Shown: piece after piece, positions 1 to 8,900 of the stretch
How positions within the stretch are numbered: position 1 is the first letter of the stretch
Layout: each line of letters begins with the position of its first letter
Origin: Syntrophobotulus glycolicus DSM 8271
GTDB lineage: Bacteria; Bacillota; Desulfitobacteriia; Desulfitobacteriales; Syntrophobotulaceae
Assembly (NCBI RefSeq): GCF_000190635.1
Contig: NC_015172.1
Span: 3,224,001-3,288,000 of the forward strand
DNA: 64,000 nucleotides
Reading direction: 5' to 3'
Made by a program: the position numbers and the translations under genes
The notes under the pieces: generated by a model
Database searches by the model: none
The model's input: only the letters and a program-made list of their open reading frames with translations
What the model was told of the DNA's origin: nothing

Positions 1-389
1 AAATGGCGGTAACCAACATAATCCAGGGTACATATCGCGACCGTCCGGATATGCTGAGAGACTTTGGAGAGATATTCTTCCACAACAAAGTGTCCGAACC
101 TTTTGCCAGCTGGTTTCTTCAAATGGGTCTGCAAGCCGCAAGCTGGTCTACGGTCCAAGTGGCTAAGGCGTGGCTTTCAGAGGTACTCTTTGACGATCTT
201 GCCTTTGTGAATATTCCGACCCTTATTCTCCACGGCATTCATGACAGAGTCTGTTTATTCCGTTTGGGTGTTGCTCAACATCAGGGAATAAAAGGCTCCA
301 TCTTTGTTCCGTTCAAGAATAGTGGTCATGGCCTGTTTTATGACGAAAAAGAAAAATTCAACGATCAGCTGATGCGGTTTGTCGGATAG
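1..389 (+). CDS. alpha/beta hydrolase, C-terminal part (cut by window edge)
   Basis: The reading frame is open to the left edge, so only the last ~128 residues are present. The tail carries two features of an alpha/beta-hydrolase fold: an acid-residue turn (LILHGIHDRV, Asp) followed by the catalytic-His segment (SGHGLF). The nucleophile elbow must lie upstream of the window. The substrate cannot be told. It runs convergently towards the HD-GYP gene. An ATG at position 3 exists but is probably internal. Confidence 0.75.
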   Translation, partial: MAVTNIIQGTYRDRPDMLRDFGEIFFHNKVSEPFASWFLQMGLQAASWSTVQVAKAWLSEVLFDDLAFVNIPTLILHGIHDRVCLFRLGVAQHQGIKGSIFVPFKNSGHGLFYDEKEKFNDQLMRFVG

Positions 390-423
390 GGATTTTTTCT
401 CGTTTTTATCCCCATTGAATATT

Positions 424-1509
424 TCAAGGTCCGGTATTCCCTTGGTCTGCCACGGAGGTGTCATTGACAATGCCCACAATGTTTAATTGATTTTCTTTTG
501 ACAGGTCGACTAATTCAGAATTCACATAGATGATCGGCCTTGTGATGTTGTATTTGGGGATATGAATGACCTTCCCTGTCTCACCTGAGTTTAGCAATAC
601 CTGCGAACCTACATAATGAAAGATCAGGTTATTGACAAAAGTGTTCATGATGCTGATATCGTAAGTAGTTAATCCTTCCGTCATCAGGATATCAAGTGCC
701 GTGAAGGGCGTGTATTTGCCCCTGTATTCCCTGTCGGAAGTCAACGCGTCATAGGTATCGGCAATTGAAACAATTTTTGTGTTCATATTCAGCTGCCTTC
801 CGGTATATCTGTTCGGATAACCGGACCCATCTTCTCTTTCATGATGCAAGAGAACCCCTACCTTTATATCAGAATCCATGGAAATGATTTCTTTGATCAT
901 GTTATAGCCGTACATTGCATGTTTTTGGATCACCTTAAGTTCTTCAGAACACAATTTTTCTTTTTTGTTCAGTAAATCGAGCGGAATTTTAGTTTTGCCG
1001 ATGTCATGGAGCAACCCTGTCTTAATAATGTTTTTTGTCTTTTTTTCGGTTAAATTCATCCATCTGCAAATCAGTGCCGAATAAAATGCTACATTTAAGC
1101 TGTGCTCGAATGTATAATTATCATGATTTTTTATATCACAAAGAAATTTCACAAGGTATTGGTTACACGCCATCTCACTAAAAATGAAATCGCTGATCAT
1201 GTCAAGATTATTGATGTCGGCTTGATCATCATTCGACAAATTTTGGATTATCTTTTTAAGCGTTTTTATGTTATTCTCATAGTTTTCATAAAACTCATCA
1301 AGCTCCGGATCAATACCGGCGGATTGTCTTTTCTGCGCTGCCCTGAATATCCAAAAATCTTTGATCCCCATATTAATGAGGTTTTTCAGGATATATTCAT
1401 TGATTATGGTATTTTTTGCTACAATGAGCAAACCATATTGATTGAATATATCAACAGCTACCTGATCTCCGATTTTGCAAGTAAAAGGTGATGCTTTAAT
1501 CTTAATCAT
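424..1509 (-). CDS. HD-GYP domain protein, probable cyclic-di-GMP phosphodiesterase
   Basis: This 361-aa protein has an N-terminal ~110-residue region without clear motifs and a C-terminal HD-GYP domain. Visible metal and catalytic signatures are the first His (HSLNVA), the HD pair in GLLHDIGK, a later helix His (KHAMYGYNMI), the HHEREDGSGYP block that defines HD-GYP, and the IADTYDALTSDR motif. Members of this family hydrolyse cyclic di-GMP to pGpG or GMP. The ATG is preceded by AAGGTGG. No REC, PAS or membrane segment is seen, so control may be transcriptional: the leader contains a cyclic-di-GMP-I riboswitch and a terminator (separate entries). Function is strongly supported by motif; activity is inferred. 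Confidence 0.9.
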   Translation of the reverse strand: MIKIKASPFTCKIGDQVAVDIFNQYGLLIVAKNTIINEYILKNLINMGIKDFWIFRAAQKRQSAGIDPELDEFYENYENNIKTLKKIIQNLSNDDQADINNLDMISDFIFSEMACNQYLVKFLCDIKNHDNYTFEHSLNVAFYSALICRWMNLTEKKTKNIIKTGLLHDIGKTKIPLDLLNKKEKLCSEELKVIQKHAMYGYNMIKEIISMDSDIKVGVLLHHEREDGSGYPNRYTGRQLNMNTKIVSIADTYDALTSDREYRGKYTPFTALDILMTEGLTTYDISIMNTFVNNLIFHYVGSQVLLNSGETGKVIHIPKYNITRPIIYVNSELVDLSKENQLNIVGIVNDTSVADQGNTGP

Positions 1510-1645
1510 ATAACCACCTTAAAGTATAATGTTCTTCCGTAAAACTCATCTAAGATATCTTAAACATCTAAGGCAGAATATTAATAAAAAGACAAATAAA
1601 ATAAATCGTATTTATTTTATTTATTCGATTTTATTAATAATAAAT

Positions 1646-1682
1646 AAAAGTCATAGCCCCCATAAGAGCGCCATGACTTTAA
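1646..1682 (-). terminator. riboswitch-linked intrinsic terminator ahead of the HD-GYP gene
   Basis: On the minus strand an 11-bp stem with one G-U pair (AAAGTCATGGC pairing with GCTATGACTTT) is followed by a T-rich tract (TATTTATTATT). It lies between the aptamer and the coding region, so it would stop transcription before the HD-GYP gene. The left arm contains ATGGC, which is complementary to GCCAT at the 3' end of the aptamer; this gives a plausible antiterminator alternative. Confidence 0.75.
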
Positions 1683-1703
1683 AATCACATTGTTATACGA
1701 TTT

Positions 1704-1784
1704 TATGGCAACCCGGCTATCATGGTTAGATTACTTTAGACCCGTGGCTTTGTGTCCCTGTCTTTCGACAGGTTTACTCTTATC
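1704..1784 (-). promoter_or_regulatory. cyclic-di-GMP-I (GEMM-I) riboswitch aptamer
   Basis: Read on the minus strand, the region shows the family's core in order: AAACC, a stem closed by a GAAA tetraloop (CCTGTC-GAAA-GACAGG), GGGACACAAAGCC, the tetraloop-receptor side ACGGGTCTAA, and the closing segment ATAGCCGGGTTGCC. These match GEMM-I apart from GGGACA for the usual GGGACG and a weak P1 (AGAGT where GGC is usual). It lies about 195 nt upstream of the HD-GYP start, with a terminator between, so it most likely controls that phosphodiesterase by transcription termination. Ligand assignment is by family. Confidence 0.88.
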
Positions 1785-2047
1785 ATATTTTTTCACATCT
1801 CTGTGCTTATGGTCACAATAATATATAGGACCAAAGAACTACACATTTATATCAGGTTACAATAAACGGGGAGAAAAGTCAACAAAATTCTTACTTTTTT
1901 TCACATTATATCCGTTTGTTGCTAATGAAGGCGAATCTGCGTTTTATTTACAAATATTTCGTTGTTGGTTTTAAGTATGGCTTCTCAATTTACAAACTGG
2001 CATCTCACCCCTTCTATCAGTTCATTGATCATCAATGCAATATATAC

Positions 2048-2080
2048 TTTACATAAAGCAATTTATAATATATATTATAA
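2048..2080 (+). promoter_or_regulatory. promoter with palindromic operator for the HTH/membrane-protein pair
   Basis: A -35-like TTTACA (2048-2053) and a -10-like TATATT (2071-2076) are separated by 17 bp. A perfect 18-bp palindrome of A and T only, TTATAATATATATTATAA (2063-2080), overlaps the -10 element. Its position suggests autorepression by the HTH protein encoded 18 bp downstream. AT-only palindromes can arise by chance, so the operator role is an inference. Confidence 0.5.
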
Positions 2081-2097
2081 GCATTAGGAGGTTTCCA

Positions 2098-2298
2098 ATG
2101 AAAAATAAGCGAATGAAAATCGCCCGAATGGAATGTGATATGAAGCAAGAGGATTTAGCGAAAGCTGTAGGTGTCACACGCCAAACAATAGGGATGATTG
2201 AATCTGGGAATTACAATCCTACTCTTAATCTTTGCATAGCAATCTGTAAAGCGCTCGGCAAAACTTTAGATGGATTATTTTGGGAGGAATCGCAATGA
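2098..2298 (+). CDS. small Cro/CI-type HTH transcriptional regulator
   Basis: A 66-aa protein that is almost entirely one HTH_3 (XRE) domain: [23 protein letters not shown] forms helices 2 and 3, followed by [24 protein letters not shown]. Small regulators of this kind usually repress their own operon and a partner gene. The start at 2098 is chosen because AGGAGG lies 8 bases upstream; a longer reading from 2035 would run through the promoter. The stop overlaps the start of the next gene (ATGA), so the two are translationally coupled. Confidence 0.9.
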   Translation: MKNKRMKIARMECDMKQEDLAKAVGVTRQTIGMIESGNYNPTLNLCIAICKALGKTLDGLFWEESQ

Positions 2299-2783
2299 AA
2301 AGAAAACACGGGTCAGATGAAAGAATTCTAATACAAAGCAGGAAAGTATTGAGTGAGGGATATACCCTTTTGATGATTATGCTTCTTGTATCTATCCTTG
2401 TGCAGCAGTTTCTGTTCGACGCTCCATTTGAACAGTATGCCGTTGAATTCATATGCTTTTTTGGTGTATACATTTATATTGTCATTCGAAGGTTAATGCT
2501 GGGAGTCAATCTGTTCGGCGACAAGGATACGACCAAAAAAATGACCTTACTGAATAGCCTAGTCACCGGGTTTATCATAACGATAATGAACGGTGTTCTG
2601 AACTATACCAAATATACGGAGAGCGCTAAAGAGCAGTTGGGATTTTTTATCATTACACTGTTGATTGTCTTTACGTGCGCAACTATTGGTTCATCCGTTA
2701 TGTTGTCGATTCTCAATCATTTTAACAATAAAAAGCAACTGCAGATTCAGAAAAGATTGGATGAAGAAGAACGAGAAGACTAA
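2295..2783 (+). CDS. DUF6773-like four-helix membrane protein paired with the HTH regulator
   Basis: 162 aa with four likely membrane segments: about [47 protein letters not shown] and [15 protein letters not shown]. The C-terminus is charged ([17 protein letters not shown]). The start at 2295 follows GGGAGG and overlaps the upstream stop by 4 bases. Genes of this type next to a 66-70-aa XRE regulator are common in Firmicutes, but their function is not known. It may be the regulated partner or sensor of the HTH protein; this is inferred from the coupling alone. Confidence 0.7.
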   Translation: MKRKHGSDERILIQSRKVLSEGYTLLMIMLLVSILVQQFLFDAPFEQYAVEFICFFGVYIYIVIRRLMLGVNLFGDKDTTKKMTLLNSLVTGFIITIMNGVLNYTKYTESAKEQLGFFIITLLIVFTCATIGSSVMLSILNHFNNKKQLQIQKRLDEEERED

Positions 2784-2820
2784 GAAGAGGGGCTTTTGGG
2801 GGCTGAAAGAAAAAATAAGC

Positions 2821-3189
2821 TTATTTTCTTTTATAAGCAATCGCATCAATCTGCACATGAAGTCCATCCGGTCCGCCCCGATGGGCAAACTCAGTGCTTA
2901 TCGTCTTTCTGGCCGGATACCTTTCTTTGAATCTTTCCTTAAAGACTCTCTCCATGACCGGGATATTCCACGGATCACGCATCATTACGTTTACCTGTAC
3001 TACCGCGTCCAGGGTCAGTCCAATGGTCTCCAGGCGTTTGTTCATATCATCCAATGCGCCGTTGACTTGTGCTTCTATCGATCCGCCAATATTACCGACG
3101 CAAAAGGTCAGAAAGACAAAATCACCGGCTTCCACGATCCCCGAAAAGGCAAACTCCTCGTTTATCAGGCTTCTTTTAATCGTATCCAT
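2821..3189 (-). CDS. RidA/YjgF family protein, divergent subgroup
   Basis: 122 aa of the RidA fold. The conserved arginine is in PARKTIS, where RidA binds the carboxylate of 2-aminoacrylate-type imines. The usual final glutamate segment is altered (QIDAIAYK), so this is probably one of the Rid4-7-like subgroups, whose enzyme activity is uncertain. The start is set at 3189, with AAAGGAG 9 bases upstream; an upstream in-frame start lacks such a site. It lies downstream of the WYL regulator on the same strand with a 75-bp gap. Confidence 0.82.
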   Translation of the reverse strand: MDTIKRSLINEEFAFSGIVEAGDFVFLTFCVGNIGGSIEAQVNGALDDMNKRLETIGLTLDAVVQVNVMMRDPWNIPVMERVFKERFKERYPARKTISTEFAHRGGPDGLHVQIDAIAYKRK

Positions 3190-3264
3190 AATAAAGCTCC
3201 TTTCAAATGCTTTCACATCATCAAGGATAACAGGTCAATGACGACACCTGGCTGTCGTCTATTT

Positions 3265-4182
3265 TCAAGAATCATAATTTTTCAGGATTTTGTTTGCGGT
3301 ATCAAGCAATTTTTTCTTTAATTGATCCGGCTCAAGCACAACCACCTGATCGCCGAACCCCATAATTACAGAAAACCATAGACGTTCTTTCTCCGGCAGG
3401 TACATCTCATAAATAAAACCACCATCCTCAAGCTCCTCGGCTATACTGCCGTTTAAATACTCCAACACTTGCTGTCTGACAGCGGGTTTACAATATAACT
3501 TTATCTTTAAATACCGCCGGATATCTCCACCTGTGCATTCCTCCAGAATGCGGGCGGTGTCCAGGTGCCTGCACGAAAAGGGCCTGTTTTTATGTTCCGC
3601 CCGGGTAATCCTCGCCAGTTTGAAGAGACGATAGTCCTTTTTCTTTTGACAATAGGCAAGAAGATACCACGAATACCATTTATATGTGAGCAACAGCGGT
3701 TCAACATCCCTTGCAGATACGCGGCTGTCCGCGTCGGAATAATCGATCTGAACAATAGTTTCTGTCCATATGGCTTTTTCCAGCAGGGAAAATGTCCTTT
3801 CCAGGTTATCCCCTTCCCGCAAGACGCCAAAATCCAGCGCCACACTCTGTCTCAATGATGAAACGGTAGAGAGCACCTTTTCAAGAGTCGAGTCGGCTTT
3901 TCCCTTTATGTATGCGGAACAAAAACCTTTCAGAGCAATAATGATGTTTTGGTAGTCTTCTTTGCTATATATTTGCTTATCCAGAGAAAAAGTTTCCGCA
4001 ATACTGTACCCGCCAGCGGATCCATGGTATGTTACGATGGGAATTCCCGCCAGACAAAGCGTCTCAATGTCCCGCTGGATGGTTCGTTTAGAAACCTCAA
4101 AACGGTCAGCCAGTGTTTTGGCATTGACTATTTTATGGTTAAGCAGACATGTTGTTATCCCAAGTAATCTATCTATCCTCAT
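3265..4182 (-). CDS. YafY-type HTH-WYL transcriptional regulator
   Basis: 305 aa. An N-terminal DeoR/HTH_11-like winged helix (AKTLADRFEVSKRTIQRDIETLCLAGIP across two helices) is followed by a WYL domain with the diagnostic KWYSWYLLAYC. A C-terminal WYL-associated region ends in a typical strand (WFSVIMGFGDQVVVLEP). WYL domains bind nucleic acids or small ligands and control stress, DNA-repair or metabolic genes. Targets are not evident; the nearest same-strand genes are the MFS transporter upstream and the RidA homologue downstream. Confidence 0.88.
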   Translation of the reverse strand: MRIDRLLGITTCLLNHKIVNAKTLADRFEVSKRTIQRDIETLCLAGIPIVTYHGSAGGYSIAETFSLDKQIYSKEDYQNIIIALKGFCSAYIKGKADSTLEKVLSTVSSLRQSVALDFGVLREGDNLERTFSLLEKAIWTETIVQIDYSDADSRVSARDVEPLLLTYKWYSWYLLAYCQKKKDYRLFKLARITRAEHKNRPFSCRHLDTARILEECTGGDIRRYLKIKLYCKPAVRQQVLEYLNGSIAEELEDGGFIYEMYLPEKERLWFSVIMGFGDQVVVLEPDQLKKKLLDTANKILKNYDS

Positions 4183-4361
4183 CGTCTATTTCTCCAATAT
4201 GAAAAGCAATAATCACAATCCTGTATTCGTGCCTGCCTATCTGTCTCAATTATAGTCTTTAATTTGGGAAAAAAGAAATTATCCTTTTGTGCGGATTTAT
4301 CACCAGCCTTTGGAAAGAATTTACCGTCTATTTGCTCTCATCTTGATAGAAAATTTAAATA

Positions 4362-5540
4362 CTATATTACTTTTTTCAACCTTTTGCCACGAACATCGTT
4401 CATCATTTCCATCATTGCCGTCATCAGCACAGTCAATATCATTAAGTAAAACGGGTATAGGCTGATATCGATTTTTTCAGCCAAAAACCCAAAAAACGGA
4501 GCCATGAATGTCGTTCCTACATATGCACATGCCATTTGCACCCCCATGATTGACTGTGATCTTTCTGCACCAAAATTGTCGGGAGTCTCATGCAATAAAC
4601 TTGGATAAATGGGCGCGCATCCTAATCCCACAAGGACCAGCCCGCTAAGCATGGATATATTTCCAAGCGGAAGCAGCATAGACACAATACCCATCCCGGC
4701 GATCATCTGTCCGATACGGATCATATTTTTATCCCCGAGTTTCTCCGTGATGAAACCGCTCAAAAATCTTCCGGCAGTTATCCCAAGGTAAAACAAAGAT
4801 GCCCATTTTGCCGCTGTTTCTGAATTGATCCCCTTATATAAGACCATATAACTGCTTGCCCAAAGACCTGCAGTCGATTCCAGAGCACAGTACAGAAAAA
4901 AAGCTGTGAAAATTGCCTTTGCACCAGGAAGTCTCAAGATTTCCCGCAAACTAAGGCTTTTTGTTCTTTCTGCTTTTGCTTCTCCTTCTTTTTTCTTTGT
5001 TTTCCATAAAGGCAAAGAAAATGCCAGGCAAATCGCTAAAATGATTTGCATCATGCCTATGACCTGATATCCTGAGTTCCATTTTAAACCACTGGTTAAG
5101 CATAAACCCATGATATATGGACCGGCTGTCGCACCGATTCCCCAAAAGCAATGCAACCAGTTCATATGGCGCGATTTATAGTGCAGGGCCACAAAATTGT
5201 TTAATGCCGCATCGACACTCCCCGCTCCCAAGCCATAAGGAATTCCCCACAGGCACAGCTGCCAAAAAGACTGTGCGCATGAAAATCCGAACAAGGCCGC
5301 AGCGGTCATTGCAACACTTGCCACAGTCACAGCGGCAGTACCATATTTACGGATGAATTTATCGCTAAAAAGGCTGGAGAGGATCGTCCCTCCAGCAATA
5401 ATCATGCTGATGATCCCAGCGTAGGATACGGATACGTTTAACTCTCCGTACATGGCCGGCCACGCGGAACCCAGTATAGAGTCCGGCAGTCCCAAGCTGA
5501 TAAATGCTAAATAAATAACAGCCAATAATAAAGACGTCAT
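4362..5540 (-). CDS. MFS transporter
   Basis: 392 aa with about 12 hydrophobic helices. Typical MFS features are the loop 2-3 motif variant (SDKFIRKYG), a second-half repeat (GRFLSGFITEKLGDK), and a proline/glycine-rich helix 5 region (GIGATAGPYIMGL). The protein resembles sugar or YfkF-type MFS carriers, but the substrate cannot be read from sequence. An RBS (CGGAGGAAAT) lies just before the ATG. No clear operon partner is seen; the regulator at 3265-4182 is co-oriented with a 180-bp gap. Confidence 0.85.
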   Translation of the reverse strand: MTSLLLAVIYLAFISLGLPDSILGSAWPAMYGELNVSVSYAGIISMIIAGGTILSSLFSDKFIRKYGTAAVTVASVAMTAAALFGFSCAQSFWQLCLWGIPYGLGAGSVDAALNNFVALHYKSRHMNWLHCFWGIGATAGPYIMGLCLTSGLKWNSGYQVIGMMQIILAICLAFSLPLWKTKKKEGEAKAERTKSLSLREILRLPGAKAIFTAFFLYCALESTAGLWASSYMVLYKGINSETAAKWASLFYLGITAGRFLSGFITEKLGDKNMIRIGQMIAGMGIVSMLLPLGNISMLSGLVLVGLGCAPIYPSLLHETPDNFGAERSQSIMGVQMACAYVGTTFMAPFFGFLAEKIDISLYPFYLMILTVLMTAMMEMMNDVRGKRLKKVI

Positions 5541-5656
5541 ATTTCCTCCGGATTATGCTTCTGCTCAGTCTTTTCAATAACAGAATATGCCTATGCAAGT
5601 TCGCCATGGATGGCACCGGAACCTTGAACCTCGATTGAAGTTCTTTTCGATCGGTT

Positions 5657-5698
5657 AAAAAAGATGCCCTGCATATCTGACCATACGGCATCTTTTTG
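5657..5698 (-). terminator. intrinsic terminator after the HD-domain gene
   Basis: AAAAAGATGCC and GGCATCTTTTT form a 10-11-bp stem with T runs on both sides. On the minus strand it lies about 40 bp after the HD-domain gene; it could act in both directions. Confidence 0.7.
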
Positions 5699-5736
5699 GA
5701 ACCGTTCTTTACTTACTGTATCTTACAGGACAAAAC

Positions 5737-6300
5737 TTAATTTTGTGATTCACTCCACCTCAATGCCAGAATCGTTTCCTCAATCAGCTGGTCAAGCTCC
5801 CATCCGAGCATTTCTGCCCCTCGCTCTATAACTTCCCGGGAGCATCCGGCAGCAAAATTGGCATTCTTGTATTTTTTCTTGACTGATTTCAATTCTAAAT
5901 CCATCACACTTTTAGATGGGCGCATGATGGCGACCGCACCGATGAGTCCCGTAAGCTCATCAACAGCATAAAGCACCTTTTCCATTTGATGCTGTGGTTC
6001 GATATCTACCGTCAGCGCATACCCGTGGCTGGCAACGGCGCGGATCAAACGTTCATCAAGCCCGCGGTCCCTCATGATTTCCTGCTCTTTAATGCAATGC
6101 TGCTCCGGGTATATTTCGAAATCAAGATCGTGCAAAAGCCCGACAATTGCCCAGAAGTCGGCCTCTTTATCGTAACCCAGCTTATTTGCAAAATAACGCA
6201 TGACATCTTCTACGATCTGAGCATGTTTCAAATGAAATTCCTCTTTGTTATATTCGGTCAGCAATGTCCACGCTTCTTCTCTTGTAATATTCTTTACCAT
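5737..6300 (-). CDS. HD (HDIG) domain phosphohydrolase-like protein
   Basis: 187 aa. HD residues are visible: the first His in LKHAQIVEDVM, the pair in GLLHDLDFEIYPEQHC, the later His in VASHGYALT, and a final Asp in YAVDELTGLIGA. Close relatives are annotated as HDIG-domain hydrolases and have no assigned substrate. GGAGATATC lies before the ATG. A hairpin terminator follows. It seems to be a single-gene unit; the small membrane protein upstream is 57 bp away on the same strand. Confidence 0.8.
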   Translation of the reverse strand: MVKNITREEAWTLLTEYNKEEFHLKHAQIVEDVMRYFANKLGYDKEADFWAIVGLLHDLDFEIYPEQHCIKEQEIMRDRGLDERLIRAVASHGYALTVDIEPQHQMEKVLYAVDELTGLIGAVAIMRPSKSVMDLELKSVKKKYKNANFAAGCSREVIERGAEMLGWELDQLIEETILALRWSESQN

Positions 6301-6357
6301 TGATATCTCCTCGATTCGTTAGTTTTACTGAGCATGCATCTGAATTATCCAAAAATA

Positions 6358-6675
6358 TTATTGACCTTGAGTTATTACTGAACAAGCAAGCCAGCCCATA
6401 ATTAAGACATATGGGATAACTAAAATCCATGCAAGAATATGATTTTTTAATTTAACAGCTATTGCCGAGCCGATAAATAATAGCGGAAGGCCATACATAA
6501 AATACCTAAACTTTGGAGTGGAACCCAAATACCATGACATTGGAATCGCTAATAATGCCCCAAAAACAATTAAGCCAATCCTCTTTGAATATATCCCATA
6601 GCTCACAAAGACAATTGCCCCAATAATTCCAGGCCAACCTATTAGCAATATTTCTAATCCATGAAGCAAGGCCAT
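6358..6675 (-). CDS. small four-helix membrane protein of unknown function
   Basis: 105 aa, nearly all hydrophobic, with about four membrane segments: GWPGIIGAIVFVSYGIY, IGLIVFGALLAIPMSW, FMYGLPLLFIGSAIAV and ILAWILVIPYVLIMGWLA. I do not recognise the family. The start is placed at 6675 because GAGGGAG lies 6 bases upstream; an alternative start seven codons earlier has no such site. It may be co-transcribed with the downstream HD-domain gene. Confidence 0.65.
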   Translation of the reverse strand: MALLHGLEILLIGWPGIIGAIVFVSYGIYSKRIGLIVFGALLAIPMSWYLGSTPKFRYFMYGLPLLFIGSAIAVKLKNHILAWILVIPYVLIMGWLACSVITQGQ

Positions 6676-6838
6676 GCTAACTCCCTCTCTTAACATAATC
6701 TACTTCTTGGTAAGATGTATTCGGAGAATTTGAATTCTTATTCCTCTATTCATGACAAGTTGCTTACTCTTTGTCCTTTTATCTTATCATTTTTCTCATG
6801 ATGAGTGGACCTTATTTTCAGGGAACAAACCAAGTGTG

Positions 6839-6868
6839 AAAACCTGCCCCTAAGAAAGGACAGGTTAT
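6839..6868 (-). terminator. possible terminator after dedA-like gene
   Basis: AACCTGTCC and GGGGCAGGTT form a stem followed on the minus strand by a short TTTTC tract, about 35 bp after the DedA gene. The T tract is weak. Confidence 0.4.
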
Positions 6869-6901
6869 GAACATAACTATATTCTCAAATACCGGGAAAT
6901 A

Positions 6902-7555
6902 TTATCCCTTAGTATTTGATCGCATAACGTTTTGACGCAGATAAGCAATAATTCCCGGCAGCAGGGAGATGAAGATAATTGCCAGGATCACAAGGGTGAA
7001 ATTGTTCTTAACCGCAGGTATATTGCCAAAGAAGTATCCTCCTGTTACAAATATCAAAACCCAGACGACGCCCCCTACAATGTTATAACTGAAGAACTTC
7101 CAATAGCTCATCCTCCCCATACCTGCGACAAACGGGGCAAAGGTACGTATGATCGGGATAAACCTGGCGATGATAATTGTTTTTCCTCCATGTCTTTCAT
7201 AAAACGCGTGGGTTTTTTCAAGATATTCCTTTTTAAAAAATCGACTGTCTTTGATACCAAATGCCTTTAAGCCAATGAATTTTCCTATATGATAGTTGAG
7301 CGTATCCCCTCCTACCGCGGCCACGACCAAAAGAATCGTTACAAGCTGGATATCCAAAGCCCCCGTGGCTCCTAAAGCACCGATTACAAATAGAAGCGAA
7401 TCCCCGGGTAAAAAGGGGGTGACAACCAGACCCGTTTCACAGAATATAATCAGAAAAAGTATCATATAGGTCCACATTCCATAGATTTGAATAAATTCCG
7501 CCAAATGCTTGTCGATATGCAGGATAAAGTCGATGATCCAGGCAATTAACTCCAT
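6902..7555 (-). CDS. DedA family membrane protein
   Basis: 217 aa. DedA/VTT features are seen: an amphipathic start, the [16 protein letters not shown] motif after the first helices, the glycine-rich [14 protein letters not shown] segment, and the [18 protein letters not shown] re-entrant loop with its conserved arginine. DedA proteins are proton-dependent transporters or flippases; some recycle undecaprenyl phosphate or phosphatidylethanolamine. The start at 7555 follows AAGGAG. It is the third gene of a terC-uspA-dedA run, 50 bp after uspA, so it may be read from the Mn2+-riboswitch promoter. Confidence 0.9.
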   Translation of the reverse strand: MELIAWIIDFILHIDKHLAEFIQIYGMWTYMILFLIIFCETGLVVTPFLPGDSLLFVIGALGATGALDIQLVTILLVVAAVGGDTLNYHIGKFIGLKAFGIKDSRFFKKEYLEKTHAFYERHGGKTIIIARFIPIIRTFAPFVAGMGRMSYWKFFSYNIVGGVVWVLIFVTGGYFFGNIPAVKNNFTLVILAIIFISLLPGIIAYLRQNVMRSNTKG

Positions 7556-7605
7556 TAGAACTCCTTCACAAAGTATTTTTCCGCGATTATATTTCAGCGT
7601 ATAGC

Positions 7606-8028
7606 TTACGGCACAATCATCACCGGGCAATGAGTCTCGTGCAGCACATGGGTAGCGACACTTCCCAAAATCGCCCGTTTAACAGGCCCCAATCCCCGAT
7701 AGCCCATGACAATGAAATCAACGGAACTCTTTTTAGCTTCCTCCAGGATCTCCTTCCCGGGGTCGCCGATTCTGACGACTGTGCGAACTGGAGTAGCCTG
7801 CTCATTGGTGATTTCAAGCGTGTGATCCAATACCTCTTTGCTTAATTTTTCCTGATAGGAATGAATTTCTTCCGGCGAAAAAAACCGCTTTACATTCGGG
7901 GTATTAAAACCGGGTTGAACATTTAACACAATGACCTCCGCTTCTTTTCCATGAGCCAGAGATATCCCAAAACGAACCGCCTTGTCAGAACCCGCCGATC
8001 CATCAACCGGTATTAATATTTTCGTCAT
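7606..8028 (-). CDS. universal stress protein (UspA family), ATP-binding type
   Basis: 140 aa. The protein starts with the usual KILIPVDGS strand and carries the ATP-binding signature G-x2-G-x9-G-S (GYRGLG...LGS) near the C-terminus, ending HCPVMIVP. UspA proteins of this class bind ATP and act in stress adaptation. The start at 8028 has AGGAG 9 bases upstream; another ATG two codons earlier is too close to that site. It lies 106 bp after terC and 50 bp before dedA. Confidence 0.92.
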   Translation of the reverse strand: MTKILIPVDGSAGSDKAVRFGISLAHGKEAEVIVLNVQPGFNTPNVKRFFSPEEIHSYQEKLSKEVLDHTLEITNEQATPVRTVVRIGDPGKEILEEAKKSSVDFIVMGYRGLGPVKRAILGSVATHVLHETHCPVMIVP

Positions 8029-8134
8029 GCTCATACTCTCCTTTTTTATTTTAATTTCAGGTTGTCCCATTTATATTACACGGTTTAAAAACCCTTGCCA
8101 AACTGAACCTTTGAACGGCCAAAATCAGGATGGA

Positions 8135-8812
8135 TCAGCTAGTTGCTTGCTCTTTTTTTTGTTTCATGATTCTGCCGGTGAACAGAACTCCTGCAATGAG
8201 AACAATACTCAAGCCCCATTTCAGGACGAGATTATCCGCGAAAAAGCCTTTCAGGAACGCTTCGCCGGTAATCATTTTGGAAGCGGTCCAGGCTAATACG
8301 CCGGCCCCAATGTAGATGATGACGGGGTAACGCTCCACCCATTTGAGAATAATTGTACTTCCCCAAACGACGATGGGGACACTGATCAGCAGCCCAAGAA
8401 CAACCAGAACGAAATTCCCATGGGCTGCCCCCGCGACCGCCAGGACATTATCCAGTCCCATCACGGCATCGGCAATAATAATGGTTTTAATTGCACTCCA
8501 AAAGCTTCCCCCGGACTTCATTTCACCGTGCTGTTTTTCTTCAACCAGCAGCTTGAAAGCAATCCAAATTAGCAGTATGCCCCCTATCAATAACAAACCG
8601 GGAATTTTCAACAACCAGACAACGACAAGGGTCATCAAAGTACGAACAGCAATTGCGCCGAAGGTTCCCCAAAAGATAACCTTCTTTTGTTTCTCCAAGG
8701 GTACGTTTCGTGCTGCCAAGCCAATAACAATAGCGTTGTCACCCGCCAGCACCAAGTCTGTAATGACAATAGCCAATAACGCCGACCAAAATTCCGGGGG
8801 GAAAAAATCCAT
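8135..8812 (-). CDS. TerC family metal-ion transporter, probable Mn2+ exporter
   Basis: 225 aa and about seven membrane helices. TerC hallmarks are the acidic helix motifs ITDLVLAGDNAIVIG and IIIADAVMGLDNVLAV, which hold the conserved metal-site Asp and Asn residues. In Bacillus, TerC proteins such as YkoY export Mn2+ for metalation of secreted enzymes. Here the leader is a yybP-ykoY riboswitch, the same Mn2+-sensing class, which strongly supports a Mn2+ role. No TerD/TerZ stress-family genes are near. Confidence 0.92.
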   Translation of the reverse strand: MDFFPPEFWSALLAIVITDLVLAGDNAIVIGLAARNVPLEKQKKVIFWGTFGAIAVRTLMTLVVVWLLKIPGLLLIGGILLIWIAFKLLVEEKQHGEMKSGGSFWSAIKTIIIADAVMGLDNVLAVAGAAHGNFVLVVLGLLISVPIVVWGSTIILKWVERYPVIIYIGAGVLAWTASKMITGEAFLKGFFADNLVLKWGLSIVLIAGVLFTGRIMKQKKEQATS

Positions 8813-8900
8813 TCGCAGGCACTCCTTTTTTGTTCATGTAAACTTTAGTCGTAATGCGCCAAAACCCCTTCAAACATACGACAAAAACCTTGAGCTATAT

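Noticed and set aside
1704-1784. Reading the GEMM-I aptamer as the 3',3'-cGAMP-sensing variant
   Set aside because: One G near the ligand site is A here, but aligning with the known aptamer as well as I can by hand, the position that decides ligand choice still appears to be G. The cyclic-di-GMP assignment is kept and the test is listed as a finding.
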